Part shown: piece after piece, positions 29,244-40,328 of the stretch
Layout of the letters: every line of letters begins with the position of its first letter
Position numbering within the stretch: the first letter of the stretch is position 1
Assembly (NCBI RefSeq): GCF_009707125.1
Contig: NZ_WLVL01000028.1
Coordinates: 124,001 to 188,000, forward strand
DNA length: 64,000 nucleotides
Direction of reading: 5' to 3'
DNA from: Arsenicicoccus cauae
GTDB lineage: Bacteria > Actinomycetota > Actinomycetes > Actinomycetales > Dermatophilaceae
The notes under the pieces: model-generated
The model's database searches: none
Seen by the model: only the letters and a program-made list of their open reading frames with translations
What the model was told of the DNA's origin: nothing
Translations under genes and position numbers: made by a program

Positions 29244-29405
29244 GCCGACGGGTGGGCCTACGCCCGCTGCTACACCAGCGAACAGGATCGCCGCGACGCC
29301 CTCCCCGGCTGACTGCACCAGTACAACCAGCACCGTCCGCAGACCGCATGTGGAAACCCGCCGCCTTTTTCGCGATCGATCAACGTGTCCGATCAGTACA
29401 GCTAG
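29244..29405 (+). pseudogene. IS481 family transposase, C-terminal remnant with stop codon
   Basis: The frame reads ADGWAYARCYTSEQDRRDAL, then a TGA at 29310-29312 where a Trp is expected, then LHQYNQHRPQTACG and a final SRSINVSDQYS ending at a TAG (29403-29405). This is the conserved C-terminus of IS481 transposases. Upstream of 29244 the coding sense is lost within about 50 bp of the IS256 end, and no N-terminal half is found in the island. The 3' end coincides with the right terminal repeat. Confidence 0.8.
29371..29400 (-). repeat. Right terminal inverted repeat of the island
   Basis: 30 bp complementary to 25479-25508 with three transitions. It overlaps the last codons of the IS481 transposase remnant and ends 6 bp before the tsaD stop codon. 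Confidence 0.8.
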
Positions 29406-29406
29406 G

Positions 29407-30456
29407 TCAGGCCGAGACCACCGTCACCGGCATCGACGAGTCGGCCGGCAGGCCGAGGTCCGAGGGCTCCCGGCCACGCATCACCATCTGCGCCCCGAGG
29501 GCCGCGACCATCGCGCCGTTGTCCGTGCACAGCCCCGGCCGCGGCACGCGCAGCGTCACCCCGGCCGCGTCGCACCGCTCCTGGGCGAGGGCGCGCAGAC
29601 GCGAGTTGGCCGCGACGCCACCCCCGACGACCAGGTCGGCCACGCCGTGCTCGCGGCAGGCGAGCAGGGCCTTGCGGGTCAGCACGTCGACCACGGCCTC
29701 CTGGAAGCTCGCGGCCACGTCCGCGACGGGCACGTGCTCGCCGGCCTCCTGCTTGGCGCGCACCCACCGCGAGACGGCGGTCTTGAGCCCGGAGAAGGAG
29801 TAGTCGAAGCGATGCCGCTCCAGGTCCTTGGCGGCCGTCAGCCCGCGCGGGAAGTCGATGACCACCTGCCCCTCGCGGGCGGCCCGGTCGATGTGCGGCC
29901 CGCCGGGGAAGCCGAGCCCGAGCACGCGCGCGACCTTGTCGAAGGCCTCGCCGGCCGCGTCGTCGATGGTCTGCCCCAGGTGCCGGACGTCGTCGGTGAT
30001 GTCGGGGACGAGCAGGAGGTTGGAGTGCCCGCCGGAGACGAGCAGCGCCAGGGTCGGCTCGGGCAGCGGGCCGTGCTGCAGGGTGTCGACGGCCACGTGG
30101 GAGGCGAGGTGGTTGACGCCGTAGAGCGGCGTGCCCAGCGCCACGGCCAGCGACTTGGCCGCGGCCACGCCGACGAGCAGCGCCCCCGCCAGCCCCGGCC
30201 CGGAGGTCACGGCGATGGCGTCGAGGTCCTCCAGCCGCACCCCCGCCTCGCGGCAGGCGCGCTCGATGGTGGGGACCATGGCCTCCAGGTGCGCGCGCGA
30301 CGCGACCTCGGGGACGACCCCGCCGAAGCGCGCGTGCTCGTCGACGCTGCTCGCGATCGCGTCGACGAGCAGGGTGCCCCCGCGCACGATCCCGACCCCG
30401 GTCTCGTCGCAGGAGGTCTCGATGCCGAGGACGAGGGGCTCGTCGGTGCGGGTCAT
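29407..30456 (-). CDS. tsaD: tRNA N6-adenosine threonylcarbamoyltransferase
   Basis: A 349-residue ASKHA-fold enzyme that transfers threonylcarbamoyl from TC-AMP to A37 of ANN-decoding tRNAs. It begins [17 protein letters not shown] and has the metal-binding histidines in [10 protein letters not shown] and [10 protein letters not shown], followed by VSGGHSNLL and [12 protein letters not shown]. The length is normal. The gene overlaps rimI by 4 bp and forms the end of a tsaB-rimI-tsaD operon. The island inserted right behind its stop codon leaves it intact. Confidence 0.96.
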   Translation of the reverse strand: MTRTDEPLVLGIETSCDETGVGIVRGGTLLVDAIASSVDEHARFGGVVPEVASRAHLEAMVPTIERACREAGVRLEDLDAIAVTSGPGLAGALLVGVAAAKSLAVALGTPLYGVNHLASHVAVDTLQHGPLPEPTLALLVSGGHSNLLLVPDITDDVRHLGQTIDDAAGEAFDKVARVLGLGFPGGPHIDRAAREGQVVIDFPRGLTAAKDLERHRFDYSFSGLKTAVSRWVRAKQEAGEHVPVADVAASFQEAVVDVLTRKALLACREHGVADLVVGGGVAANSRLRALAQERCDAAGVTLRVPRPGLCTDNGAMVAALGAQMVMRGREPSDLGLPADSSMPVTVVSA

Positions 30457-30941
30457 GCGCGCTCTCCCTGGGTGGCGAGGTGGTCGGGTCGTATGCCGGG
30501 AAGGTGCCGCCGCATCACGAGGGCGTCCACCCCACCGGGCTGGTAGTAGCGACGTCGCACGCTGATGACCTCGAACCCGTTGCGGTCGTAGAGCGCTCGC
30601 GCCGGGGCGTTGTCGGCGCGGACCTCGAGCAGGAGCGCCTCGGCGCCGCGGGACCGGGCCCGCACCACGAGCTCGTCGAGCATCCGGCGACCGAGCCCGA
30701 GCCCCCGGGCCCCGGGCGCCACAGCGATCGTCATGACGTCCGCCACGTCACCTGCGGCGTCGATCCCGGCATACGCGAGGACACCGCCACGCGACGGGTC
30801 GTCCCAGACGACGTAGTCGCGCCGCGGGCGCTCGGCGAGCTCGGCCCACCAGGTCTGCTCGCTCCACGCGTCGTCGGCGAAGGCCTCGCGCTCGAGAGCG
30901 GCGAGGCGGGGGATGTCGGTCCAGCGCAGCTCGCGCAGCAT
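30453..30941 (-). CDS. rimI: Ribosomal protein S18-alanine N-acetyltransferase
   Basis: A 162-residue GNAT enzyme acetylating the N-terminal alanine of ribosomal protein S18 (and often other proteins in actinobacteria). The acetyl-CoA site is [17 protein letters not shown], followed by [19 protein letters not shown], a RimI signature. The start codon at 30941 overlaps the tsaB stop by one base (TGATG), so the genes are translationally coupled. The end overlaps tsaD by 4 bp. Its place between tsaB and tsaD is conserved in actinobacteria. Confidence 0.92.
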   Translation of the reverse strand: MLRELRWTDIPRLAALEREAFADDAWSEQTWWAELAERPRRDYVVWDDPSRGGVLAYAGIDAAGDVADVMTIAVAPGARGLGLGRRMLDELVVRARSRGAEALLLEVRADNAPARALYDRNGFEVISVRRRYYQPGGVDALVMRRHLPGIRPDHLATQGERA

Positions 30942-31615
30942 CAGACCACCGTGACGGGGGCGACGGACGGGACGGCGTCTGGGCGCCGCAGATAGAGCGG
31001 GGTGGTGTCGTCGAGGGACGCACCTGCGGCCAGGCGGCGCACGGCGAGGTCGGCGAGCCAGCCGGCGGACACGTCCAACGGGGCGCCGGCCACGGGCTCC
31101 CCGAGCAGGTCGGGATAGAGCACCGGGCCACGGCCGACGACGGGACGTCCGTCGAGCCGGGGGGCGAGGTCGGCCGGGCGGCACACGTCCGGCGCCCACT
31201 CGGCCACGGGCAGGCCCTCCTCGATGCGGTAGCCCGCCCAGTAGACCTCCTTGCGGCGCGCGTCGGTGGCGACGACGAACCGCTCCACCCCGCGCAGGGG
31301 CCCGTGCGCGGCCTCGTGCGCCAAGGCGTCCAGCGAGCACAAGCCGTGGACCGGGACGGCCCGGGCGAGGGCGAAGGTCCGCGCCGTCACGATCCCGACG
31401 CGCAGCCCGGTGAACGGGCCTGGGCCGGTGCCGGTGACGACGGCGTCGACGTCGCGGGGGGTCAGGTCGGCCTGTCGCAGGACCTGCACGATGCCCGGGG
31501 CCACGAGCTCGCCGTGCGCCCGCGCGTCCAGGACGCTGCTCTCGGCCTGCACGCGCGCGCCGTCATGCAGCGCCACGGTGATGGCGGTGGTGGAGGTGTC
31601 GATGGCCAGCAGCAC
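30941..31615 (-). CDS. tsaB: t6A synthesis partner protein TsaB
   Basis: A 224-residue inactive homologue of TsaD that scaffolds the TsaD-TsaB-TsaE complex. It starts MLLAIDTSTTAITVALHDG and carries GTGPGPFTGLRVGIVTAR, the hallmark of TsaB. The metal-binding histidine motif of TsaD is absent, as expected. It is the first gene of the tsaB-rimI-tsaD operon and is separated from the upstream MFS gene by a strong hairpin, so it must have its own promoter or depend on readthrough. Confidence 0.94.
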   Translation of the reverse strand: MLLAIDTSTTAITVALHDGARVQAESSVLDARAHGELVAPGIVQVLRQADLTPRDVDAVVTGTGPGPFTGLRVGIVTARTFALARAVPVHGLCSLDALAHEAAHGPLRGVERFVVATDARRKEVYWAGYRIEEGLPVAEWAPDVCRPADLAPRLDGRPVVGRGPVLYPDLLGEPVAGAPLDVSAGWLADLAVRRLAAGASLDDTTPLYLRRPDAVPSVAPVTVV

Positions 31616-31627
31616 CCCCCAACCCTA

Positions 31628-31684
31628 CCGGGGGCGAGGGCATCGACCGGCCTACGTACCGCAGGCCGATGCCCTCGCCCCCGG
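31628..31684 (-). terminator. 18-bp hairpin between MFS gene and tsaB
   Basis: Arms 31628-31645 and 31667-31684 are perfectly complementary, and a further short stem forms within the 21-nt loop (31649-31653 with 31663-31667). It lies directly after the MFS stop codon and ahead of tsaB on the same strand, insulating the two. Confidence 0.8.
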
Positions 31685-31689
31685 CAGGT

Positions 31690-32940
31690 TCAGGTCGCCT
31701 CGTTGGTGACGCGGGCTGCGGCGATCGGCAGAGAGCGACCGAGCACGGGGGCGAGCGCCACCCCGGCCAGGGCGACGGCCGTGAGGGCCACCCACACGGG
31801 CAGGGGCCCGCGGGCGAGCAGCCACGAGAACCCCACCGGCCCGAGGACGGAGGCGACGTTCCACGACAGCTGGTAGGCCGCGAGGTAACGACCTCGCAGG
31901 TGCTCGGGCCGGCTGTCCACCGCCACCGTGGTGAGGACCGGCCCGGCCAGCAGCTCCCCGACGGTGTAGATGCCGGCCGACACCAGGACGCCCACGGCGG
32001 CGAGGACCGGGGCGAGCAGCCCGGCCGCGGCCATGAGGACGAACCCGACGGCATACGCAAGGTGCCCCGCGGCGACGATCCGGTGCCGACGGTGCCCCCG
32101 CATGGACCGGACGGCCAGCCCCTGCCCGAGGCCCACCATGACGGTGTTGAGGGTGAAGATCGCGCCGGTCACCCACCCGGGCAGCCGCAGGACCTCCACG
32201 GCATAGACGGGCATGGCGTAGTTGAGCGCGAGACCCCCGAGGGCGTAGATCGTGTTGACGACGATCAGCGTGTGGAAGGGCCGGTCCCGCAGCACCGTCG
32301 ACAGCCCGGAAAGGGCGCCGGCGCGCCCGTCCTCGTCGGCGCGGTCCGCGGCGGCTCGCCGATCGTGCGCCGGCACCCCGAGGAGCAGGCCGAGGGCGAG
32401 CAGGTATGACGCCGCGTCGGCCGCCACCATCGCGCGAAAGGCGGTGGGGGTGCCGACGGAGATGGCGACCCCGGCCACCAGGCCGCCGACCGCGAAGCCG
32501 ACGTTGCGCAGCGCGCCGAGGAAGCCGTACCACAGCTCGCGCTCGCCGGGCCGGGTGATCGCCGCGACCATCGGCGAGTAGGACGCCCAGAATGCGGCCT
32601 GGCCCATCGCGACGAGAGCGGTCACGAGCTGCACCCCGAGGTAGCCGTCGACGAGCAGGTAGCCGAGGTAGCCCGCCGCCTGGATCGCGTTGGCCGCCAG
32701 CAGGATCCGCTTGGCGCCGTAGCGGTCGACGAGGTGACCGACGAGCAGCACGACGGGCAACGAGGCGGCCGCGGCCACGGACAGGGCGAGCCCGACCTGC
32801 TCCAGCGGCACGTCGGTGGTGCGCAGGAAGTACAGGACCGAGATGGGCATGAAGACGCCGCTGCCGATGGCGTCGACGCCCATGGCGACGACGAACCGGC
32901 GGTGGTGGCCGATGGGTGGGAAGCCGAGTCGGGAGAGCAC
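31690..32940 (-). CDS. MFS transporter
   Basis: A 416-residue protein with about 12 transmembrane helices. The MFS signature between helices 2 and 3 is GHLVDRYGAKRILLAANAIQ, and a weaker repeat after helix 8 reads VRSMRGHRRHRIVAAGHL. A longer cytoplasmic loop (about 200-220, RAAADRADEDGRAG) divides the two halves. The substrate cannot be read from sequence; the type resembles efflux carriers. It has been placed between tsaB and tsaE, which are usually adjacent, and is closed off by its own terminator. Confidence 0.83.
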   Translation of the reverse strand: MLSRLGFPPIGHHRRFVVAMGVDAIGSGVFMPISVLYFLRTTDVPLEQVGLALSVAAAASLPVVLLVGHLVDRYGAKRILLAANAIQAAGYLGYLLVDGYLGVQLVTALVAMGQAAFWASYSPMVAAITRPGERELWYGFLGALRNVGFAVGGLVAGVAISVGTPTAFRAMVAADAASYLLALGLLLGVPAHDRRAAADRADEDGRAGALSGLSTVLRDRPFHTLIVVNTIYALGGLALNYAMPVYAVEVLRLPGWVTGAIFTLNTVMVGLGQGLAVRSMRGHRRHRIVAAGHLAYAVGFVLMAAAGLLAPVLAAVGVLVSAGIYTVGELLAGPVLTTVAVDSRPEHLRGRYLAAYQLSWNVASVLGPVGFSWLLARGPLPVWVALTAVALAGVALAPVLGRSLPIAAARVTNEAT

Positions 32941-32973
32941 GCCGTCAGCCTGCTACATCAAGCCCGCTTCACC

Positions 32974-33357
32974 TCAACGGATGTCGATGACGATGCGAGA
33001 TGGGTTGCCGCGCTTGATGATCCGCTCGACGAGCATGAAGGCCTTGAACTCGAGGCCGTACTTGGCCGCCATGGTGCTCATGACCCGCTGCACGGTCCAG
33101 GGGTCGTCGTGGACGGTGGCGCGGGCCTCCACGGTGGGGGCGTCCGGCGCCACCCGGCCCCGCCGGTCGCAGGGTCGCAGGGTCACCCGGTCGTCGCGGC
33201 GCAGGCGGCGCAGCTTGCCGGTGCCCTCCGGCGTGATGACCACGAGGGCGTCGCCGTCGCGAGCCACCCACACGGGGGTCGCCACGCCCTCCCCGTTGCG
33301 GCGAAAGGTCGTGAGGGAGACGAAGCGTTCGTGGCCGAGGGCGGTGAGGGTCGTCAT
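32974..33357 (-). CDS. PPOX-class F420-dependent oxidoreductase-like protein
   Basis: A 127-residue split-barrel protein beginning MTTLTALGHERFVSLTTFRR, with GVATPVWVARDGDALVVIT, KLRRLRRDDRVTLRPCDRRG and a C-terminal GLEFKAFMLVERI. These match the PPOX family group (TIGR03666-like) that uses F420 or flavin in mycobacteria and relatives. The substrate is unknown. I used the ATG at 33357 because the conserved N-terminus starts there; the longer frame adds Arg/Pro-rich residues. It lies 33 bp upstream of the MFS gene and may be cotranscribed with it. Confidence 0.78.
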   Translation of the reverse strand: MTTLTALGHERFVSLTTFRRNGEGVATPVWVARDGDALVVITPEGTGKLRRLRRDDRVTLRPCDRRGRVAPDAPTVEARATVHDDPWTVQRVMSTMAAKYGLEFKAFMLVERIIKRGNPSRIVIDIR

Positions 33358-33545
33358 ACGGCTCAGGCTAGGGCGCGTCGGGTGCTGACGGGTGTCCTGT
33401 CGAGGAGGAGAGTGCGCCCGGAGGGGTCTGCCGTCTGGGCGACCGTTACCCGTCTGGGCTGCCATCGCGCGTCTGGTGCTGCAGCTCGAGACGGGGCACG
33501 CACGTCAAGACCGGGCACGGGCTCAGCGCACGCTACCCGGCGCGG

Positions 33546-34055
33546 TCACCCCATCCCTCGCGTGGGTCCGGCCAGGTCCCGGACCGCCGCGAGGACGTCC
33601 GGACCGGCCCACCGCTGCCCGTGGCCGGTGAGCCGGGCCGTGCGGGTGGTCTCGCCCGTGAGCTCGAGCTCGAGATAGTCCTCGGACAGCAGCTCCGCCA
33701 CCCCGTGCCCCCACTCGACCACGGTCACCGACTCGTCGACGGTGGCGTCGAGGTCGAGGTCGTCGAAGTCCAGCGCCCCGGACAGACGGTAGGCGTCCAC
33801 GTGGACCAGCCGCGGCCCGCCGACCAGCGAGGGGTGGACCCGGGCGATGACGAAGGTCGGCGAGGTGATCGGGCCCCGCACGCCGAGCCCCTCCGCCAGG
33901 CCCTGGGTGAGGGTGGTCTTGCCGGCGCCGAGGTCACCGGTGAGCAGGAGCAGGTCCCCCGCCCTCAAGAGCCCCGCGAGACGGCGCCCCAGGTCCTGCG
34001 TCGACGCGGCGGTGGGCAGCGAGATGGCGTGCGGCTCAGCGTGATCAGGGGTCAC
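33546..34055 (-). CDS. tsaE: t6A synthesis ATPase TsaE
   Basis: A 169-residue P-loop protein that drives the TsaB-TsaD cycle. The Walker A motif is GDLGAGKTT (40-48), with TSPTFVI and VHVDAYRLSG (switch/Walker B region) and VVEWGH after it, all typical of TsaE. It starts at GTG and overlaps the upstream alpha/beta hydrolase gene by 11 bp. It belongs functionally with tsaB, rimI and tsaD but is separated from them by two inserted genes. Confidence 0.95.
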   Translation of the reverse strand: MTPDHAEPHAISLPTAASTQDLGRRLAGLLRAGDLLLLTGDLGAGKTTLTQGLAEGLGVRGPITSPTFVIARVHPSLVGGPRLVHVDAYRLSGALDFDDLDLDATVDESVTVVEWGHGVAELLSEDYLELELTGETTRTARLTGHGQRWAGPDVLAAVRDLAGPTRGMG

Positions 34056-35346
34056 GACGTTCCTTCCCGGGGCGGGCGGAGGTGATGGGTCCGGCGACGG
34101 ACCGGACCTTGCGGGCCTGACGCTCGACCTGCTCGGTGGCGCGGGCGACCTGCTCGCGGCGCCGGGCCTGCTGCTCGCGCCGCAGGGTGGCGCGGTTGTG
34201 CACGAGGTCGGTGACCTCGCGGCGTCGGCCGCGGGTCTGCGCGGTCGTGCCGACGGGCACCGCCTCCCGCGACGCGAGGCCGCCGACGGCCGCCCGGTGC
34301 CGCTCGGCCCGGTCCAGCATCGCCAGGATCTCGTCGGTCACGAGATCGGGGTACTCCAGCATGATCAGGTGCCCGGCGTCGGTGACGAGGACGTGCTCCG
34401 CTCCTGGCAGCAGCCGCACGATCTCGTCGCTGTGGCGTGGCGGGGTCATCAGGTCGTGGGTGCCGTTGATCACGAGCGCCTCGATCCCGGCGAAGGTCGC
34501 CAGCGCCTTGCGCTCGTCGTGCTCGGACAGGGTGCGCAGGTAGCCGTGCATCACCTCGATGGGCGTCGCCATGATGATGTCGGCGGCGTAGCGCAGCAGG
34601 CTGGGCGGCACGGGCGAGTGGAACGAGTAGCGGTAGGTGAAGAAGTCCTCGGCCTGGCGGGCGAGGCGGCGGGCCTGCTCGACGGCATCCTGGCGCCCGG
34701 CCAGCGGCGCGAGGGCGAACGGCCCGACACGCTGGGCAGCGCGACCGAGCAGGTCGCCCAGCTGCACCCTCAGCTCCCCCTCCCCGCCCGCGCTCGTGGC
34801 GACGAAGGCCACGGCGACGCAGCGCTCGCACACGAGGGTGGGGCAGAGGCGGGCCAGACCCATCTGGGTCATCCCGCCCATCGAGTGGCCGACGAGGGCG
34901 AACGGCATCTCTGGGCAGGTCGCGTCGATCACGGCCTTGAGGTCCCCACCCAAGGTCTCGATGCGGTAGGAGTCGCGGGCGCCCTGCCCCGACCGGCCGT
35001 GGCCGCGCTGGTCCCACAGCACGACGCGGTAGCCCGCCGCGACCAGCCGGCGCCGGACGAAGATCCAGGCCCGGGTGGACAGGGTGTAGCCGTGCGAGAT
35101 GACGACGGTGGGTCGCCCGTCCACCGCCGTGGCGGGGTCGGGCTCGTCGATCTCGACGTGGAGCACCGTGCCGTCCTCGACGACGACGACCGTCTCGTGC
35201 GACGGCGTGTGCTCGTAGGTCTCCCCCGTCTCCGGGGCCATCGCGTGGGCCCGCGACAGCACGCCGGCGAGGGCTCCGGCCGCGACGGCGCCGAGGCCGA
35301 GCCCGAGCCCGGTCAACCGGCCGACCGGCGTCATGTCAGGCGCCAT
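34045..35346 (-). CDS. Alpha/beta hydrolase with N-terminal membrane segment
   Basis: A 433-residue protein. A hydrophobic N-terminal segment (LTGLGLGLGAVAAGALAGVL) probably anchors or exports it. The hydrolase core shows ISHGYTLSTRAW (oxyanion hole), the nucleophile elbow GHSMGG, NGTHDLMTP with the acid, and TDAGHLIMLE with the catalytic His. The C-terminal 80 residues are basic and Arg-rich. Proteins of this type stand between the nnrD/alr genes and tsaE in many actinobacteria; the substrate is unknown. It starts 3 bp after the nnrD stop, so the two are coupled. Confidence 0.83.
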   Translation of the reverse strand: MAPDMTPVGRLTGLGLGLGAVAAGALAGVLSRAHAMAPETGETYEHTPSHETVVVVEDGTVLHVEIDEPDPATAVDGRPTVVISHGYTLSTRAWIFVRRRLVAAGYRVVLWDQRGHGRSGQGARDSYRIETLGGDLKAVIDATCPEMPFALVGHSMGGMTQMGLARLCPTLVCERCVAVAFVATSAGGEGELRVQLGDLLGRAAQRVGPFALAPLAGRQDAVEQARRLARQAEDFFTYRYSFHSPVPPSLLRYAADIIMATPIEVMHGYLRTLSEHDERKALATFAGIEALVINGTHDLMTPPRHSDEIVRLLPGAEHVLVTDAGHLIMLEYPDLVTDEILAMLDRAERHRAAVGGLASREAVPVGTTAQTRGRRREVTDLVHNRATLRREQQARRREQVARATEQVERQARKVRSVAGPITSARPGKERRDP

Positions 35347-35349
35347 CGC

Positions 35350-36936
35350 TCACCCCACCTCCGCGGCGCGGGCCAGCAGGCGCGCGACGGTGCGGGGCAC
35401 CTGCTGGGCGATCTCGAGCGCGCGGACGGGGCCGCCGGGATTGGCGTCGTGGGCCGCGACCCCGTGCACGAGCGCGGCGAGGGACCCGGCGTCCACCGGG
35501 TCGAGGCCCGCCGCGAGCAGCGTCCCGGCCAGCCCTGCGAGCACGTCTCCGGACCCCGCTGTGCCGGCCCACGCCGGGGCGTCGGCCTGCGCCCGGACTG
35601 CCAGCCCGGAGGCGGGGGGCGGGACGACATACGTCGTGGATCCCTTGAGCAGCACCGTGGCCCGCAGCAGATCTGCGGCGCGCCGGGCCCAGCGCAAGGG
35701 CTCGACGACGACCCTTTCGCGGTCGAGCCCGGACGCCTCGGGGTCGAGCCGCGCGAGCAGACGGGCCAGCTCACCGGCGTGAGGCGTGAGCAGGGTGCGG
35801 GCACCGGCGTGCGTGCGCGGACCGTCGAGCAGGTCCAGCCCGCCGGCGTCGACCAGGCAGGGCAGCTCGCTGTCGAGGGCGCGGCGGGCGGCCTCGACCT
35901 GCGCCAGGCCCAGCTGGTCCCACGAGTGCGGATGGGCGTCGAGGCCGGGGCCGACGACCCAGGCCTGGACGCGCCCGGTCCCGTGCACGGCCTCGGGCAC
36001 CTCGGCACGGACCAGCTGGGTCGGGCCGGGCGGGCCGACGTAGCGCACCATCCCCGCCCCCGCGCAGACCGCCGCGGTGACGCTCAGCAGGGGTGCGCCG
36101 GTGTAGACCTCGCCGCCGGCGACCACCCCGACCACGCCGCGGGAGTACTTGTCGTCCTCGGGACCGGGCACGGGCCACAGCGCGGCGACGTCGTCGTGGT
36201 CGACCCGCTCGGCCGCGGGCGCGGTGCGCGCGGCCGACGCGGAGGCATGGTCGCGTCCGAGGTCCAGGCCGATGTCGACGACGGTGAGCATGCCGCACCG
36301 GCTCGCCGTGCCGAGGACGTGCACGGGCTTGGCGCAGCCGAAGGTCACCGTCTCGTCGGCGAACACCCCGGCCCCGCCGACGATCTCGCCCATGGGGTCC
36401 ACGCCGGACGGGACGTCGACGGCAATGACGTGGGCGTCCGCACCGATGGCCTCGAGCAGCTCGGTGACGAGGTCGGGCAGACCGGGTCGGCCACCGATCC
36501 CGAGGACGCCGTCGAGGACGACGTCGGCCACGGCCAGGGCCTCGACCGCGTGGTCCAGCGCCTTGCTCCGGCGCCTGGCCTTCGACCCGCCCTTGGACCC
36601 GCCCCTGGTCGCGTCGACGATCTCGACCTCGGCCCGGCGCGCGGCGCGCAGGCCCTCCTCGTGGCGGTGCTCGGAGGTGAGGACGGCGACCAGGTCGAGG
36701 GGCTCCCCCACCAGGTCCGCGAGGTGGGCGAGGGCCCACAGGGCGTCGCCGCCGTTGTTGCCCCCGCCGACGAGGGCGACGACGAGCGGCTGCGTGCTCG
36801 TGTCGTCCGGGAGGCGCGCCGCGACGACCTGGGCCAGACCCGTCGCGGCCCGTTGCATCAGCTCACCGTCGGGGAGCTGCGCCATGGCGCGCTCCTCCGC
36901 GGCGCGGACGTCGTCGACCGACCAGGCCTGGATCAT
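35350..36936 (-). CDS. nnrD: Bifunctional NAD(P)H-hydrate epimerase/dehydratase
   Basis: A 528-residue fusion that repairs hydrated NAD(P)H. The N-terminal YjeF_N epimerase domain (about 1-220) has VALVGGGNNGGDALW and DVPSGVDPMGEI. The C-terminal ribokinase-like dehydratase domain (about 240-528) has VVGPGLDAHPHS, LTPHAGELARLL and GTAGSGDVLAGL. Both halves appear complete. The epimerase part contains a Lys/Gly/Ser-rich insert (RGGSKGGSKARRRSK). In most relatives alr lies next to this gene; here it does not. Confidence 0.94.
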   Translation of the reverse strand: MIQAWSVDDVRAAEERAMAQLPDGELMQRAATGLAQVVAARLPDDTSTQPLVVALVGGGNNGGDALWALAHLADLVGEPLDLVAVLTSEHRHEEGLRAARRAEVEIVDATRGGSKGGSKARRRSKALDHAVEALAVADVVLDGVLGIGGRPGLPDLVTELLEAIGADAHVIAVDVPSGVDPMGEIVGGAGVFADETVTFGCAKPVHVLGTASRCGMLTVVDIGLDLGRDHASASAARTAPAAERVDHDDVAALWPVPGPEDDKYSRGVVGVVAGGEVYTGAPLLSVTAAVCAGAGMVRYVGPPGPTQLVRAEVPEAVHGTGRVQAWVVGPGLDAHPHSWDQLGLAQVEAARRALDSELPCLVDAGGLDLLDGPRTHAGARTLLTPHAGELARLLARLDPEASGLDRERVVVEPLRWARRAADLLRATVLLKGSTTYVVPPPASGLAVRAQADAPAWAGTAGSGDVLAGLAGTLLAAGLDPVDAGSLAALVHGVAAHDANPGGPVRALEIAQQVPRTVARLLARAAEVG

Positions 36937-36979
36937 CGCGGACCTCCTTGCAGGGCACCGGGGCGGGACCGGTCGGGTG

Positions 36980-37330
36980 TCACCCCTCGGCGATGACGAA
37001 CGCCGAGGCCACGCCCGCGTCGTGGGACAGGGACAGGTGCAGCCTAGTCACGCCGAGCAGGTCCATCCGATCCTGGACGCTCCTGCGTACCTGCCAGTAG
37101 GGACGTCCGTGCTCGCCCCGCACGACGGTCGCGTCCTGCCAGCTGAGCGACCCGGGCGAGCCGAGGGCCTTGGCGAGCGCCTCCTTGGCAGCGAACCGGG
37201 CGGCGGTCGACTCGGCGCGCAGGCCCCGCTCCTCGGGCGTGAACAACCGCTCCAGCAGCCCGGGAGCCCGCTCGAGGGTGCGCGCGAACCGATCGACGTC
37301 GACGACGTCGATCCCCACGCCGAGGATCAT
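36980..37330 (-). CDS. acpS: Holo-[acyl-carrier-protein] synthase
   Basis: A 116-residue phosphopantetheinyl transferase that activates acyl carrier protein from CoA. It starts [15 protein letters not shown] (Asp8 binds Mg) and has [12 protein letters not shown] with the second catalytic Glu, and [16 protein letters not shown]. The ATG at 37330 puts the conserved strand at the N-terminus. It lies between glmS and nnrD as in other actinobacteria. Confidence 0.94.
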   Translation of the reverse strand: MILGVGIDVVDVDRFARTLERAPGLLERLFTPEERGLRAESTAARFAAKEALAKALGSPGSLSWQDATVVRGEHGRPYWQVRRSVQDRMDLLGVTRLHLSLSHDAGVASAFVIAEG

Positions 37331-37361
37331 GGACGACCTGCTCGTATGCCGGCGCCCGCCG

Positions 37362-39215
<1,854 letters not shown>

Positions 39216-39312
39216 GCCGGCCACGATATCCGGCCCCGGGCCCACGCACGCGCGAAACCCGCGGTCGTGAGGTGACGGAGCGTCATACGTGCTCATGGGC
39301 CACAATGTCCGG

Positions 39313-40275
39313 GTGTCGTCCAATGCTGCCGTCGCGCCGGTCTCGACCCCGTACGTCGAGATGGACCGAGCCGCCTGGGCCCGGCTGCGGGACCGGCACC
39401 CCCTCTCGCTCGACGCCGCCGACCTGGCCCGCATCCAGGGCACCGGTGTCCCGCTGGACCTGCAGGAGGTCGAGGAGGTCTACCTCCCCCTGTCGCGGCT
39501 GCTGTCCTTCTACGTCGACGCCACCTCGCAGCTGCACCGGGTCACGAGCAGTTTTCTCATGGAGTCGACGCCGCCACCGACACCCTTCGTGATCGGGGTC
39601 GCCGGGTCCGTGGCCGTCGGCAAGTCCACCACCGCCCGCCTGCTGCGCGACCTGCTCCGGCGCTGGCCGACCACCCCCAAGGTCGAGCTGATCACCACAG
39701 ACGGCTTCCTCTACCCCAACGCCGTCCTCGCCGAGCGGGGCCTGATGCACCGCAAGGGCTTTCCCGAGTCCTACGACCGCCGGGCCCTGCTGAGGTTCGT
39801 CGCCGCGGTCAAGGGCGGTGCGCCGTCCGTGACCGCACCCGTCTACTCCCACCTCGTCTACGACATCGTCCCCGGCGAGCAGGTCGTCGTGGAGCAGCCA
39901 GACGTCCTCATCGTCGAGGGCCTCAACGTCCTGCAGGCCCCACAGCCGAGGCGTGACGGGCGGCTGGGCCTGGCCGTGTCGGACTTCTTCGACTTCTCGG
40001 TCTACGTCGACGCCCGCATCGACCACATCAAGACCTGGTACGTCGACCGCTTCCTCAAGCTGCGGCAGACGGCCTTCGCCGACCCGGCGTCCTACTTCCG
40101 GCGTTACGCCGACCTGTCGGACGCCGAGGCGCGGGCCACCGCGCTGCGGATCTGGGAGGAGATCAACGGCCCCAACCTCGAGGACAACGTGATGACCACC
40201 CGCGGGCGGGCCAACCTCGTCCTCACCAAGGGCGAGGACCACTCGGTGCGGCGGGTGCTCCTGCGCAAGCTCTGA
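39313..40275 (+). CDS. coaA: Pantothenate kinase, type I
   Basis: A 320-residue kinase for the first step of CoA synthesis. The Walker A motif is GSVAVGKST (98-106); [24 protein letters not shown] and [13 protein letters not shown] are type I signatures, and the protein ends RVLLRKL. The start is uncertain: GTG at 39313 matches relatives best, but a GTG at 39289 and an ATG at 39295 are in frame. In mycobacteria coaA lies near phoH2, as here. Confidence 0.93.
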   Translation: MSSNAAVAPVSTPYVEMDRAAWARLRDRHPLSLDAADLARIQGTGVPLDLQEVEEVYLPLSRLLSFYVDATSQLHRVTSSFLMESTPPPTPFVIGVAGSVAVGKSTTARLLRDLLRRWPTTPKVELITTDGFLYPNAVLAERGLMHRKGFPESYDRRALLRFVAAVKGGAPSVTAPVYSHLVYDIVPGEQVVVEQPDVLIVEGLNVLQAPQPRRDGRLGLAVSDFFDFSVYVDARIDHIKTWYVDRFLKLRQTAFADPASYFRRYADLSDAEARATALRIWEEINGPNLEDNVMTTRGRANLVLTKGEDHSVRRVLLRKL

Positions 40276-40328
40276 ACCCACCCGCACGGCCCTCCCCCGC
40301 CTCCAAGGCTCTCGACGAGCAGGGCGGC

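Larger units (their letters stand above)
25479..29400. mobile_element. Nested mobile island bounded by IS481-type terminal inverted repeats
   Basis: The ends (25479-25508 and 29371-29400) are inverted copies matching at 27 of 30 positions; all three differences are transitions. The right repeat overlaps the end of a decayed IS481 transposase gene, as IS481 elements do. The interior holds an IS1380 transposase gene, a small orphan gene and a complete IS256 element. The N-terminal half of the IS481 transposase is missing, so the outer element is dead. The island lies exactly between the stop codons of the convergent lpqI-like and tsaD genes. No clean target duplication is visible. Confidence 0.75.

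Noticed and set aside
34198-36996. A 932-codon plus-strand open frame opposite the alpha/beta hydrolase and nnrD
   Set aside because: A shadow of two genes with full catalytic motifs; no domain or start signal of its own.
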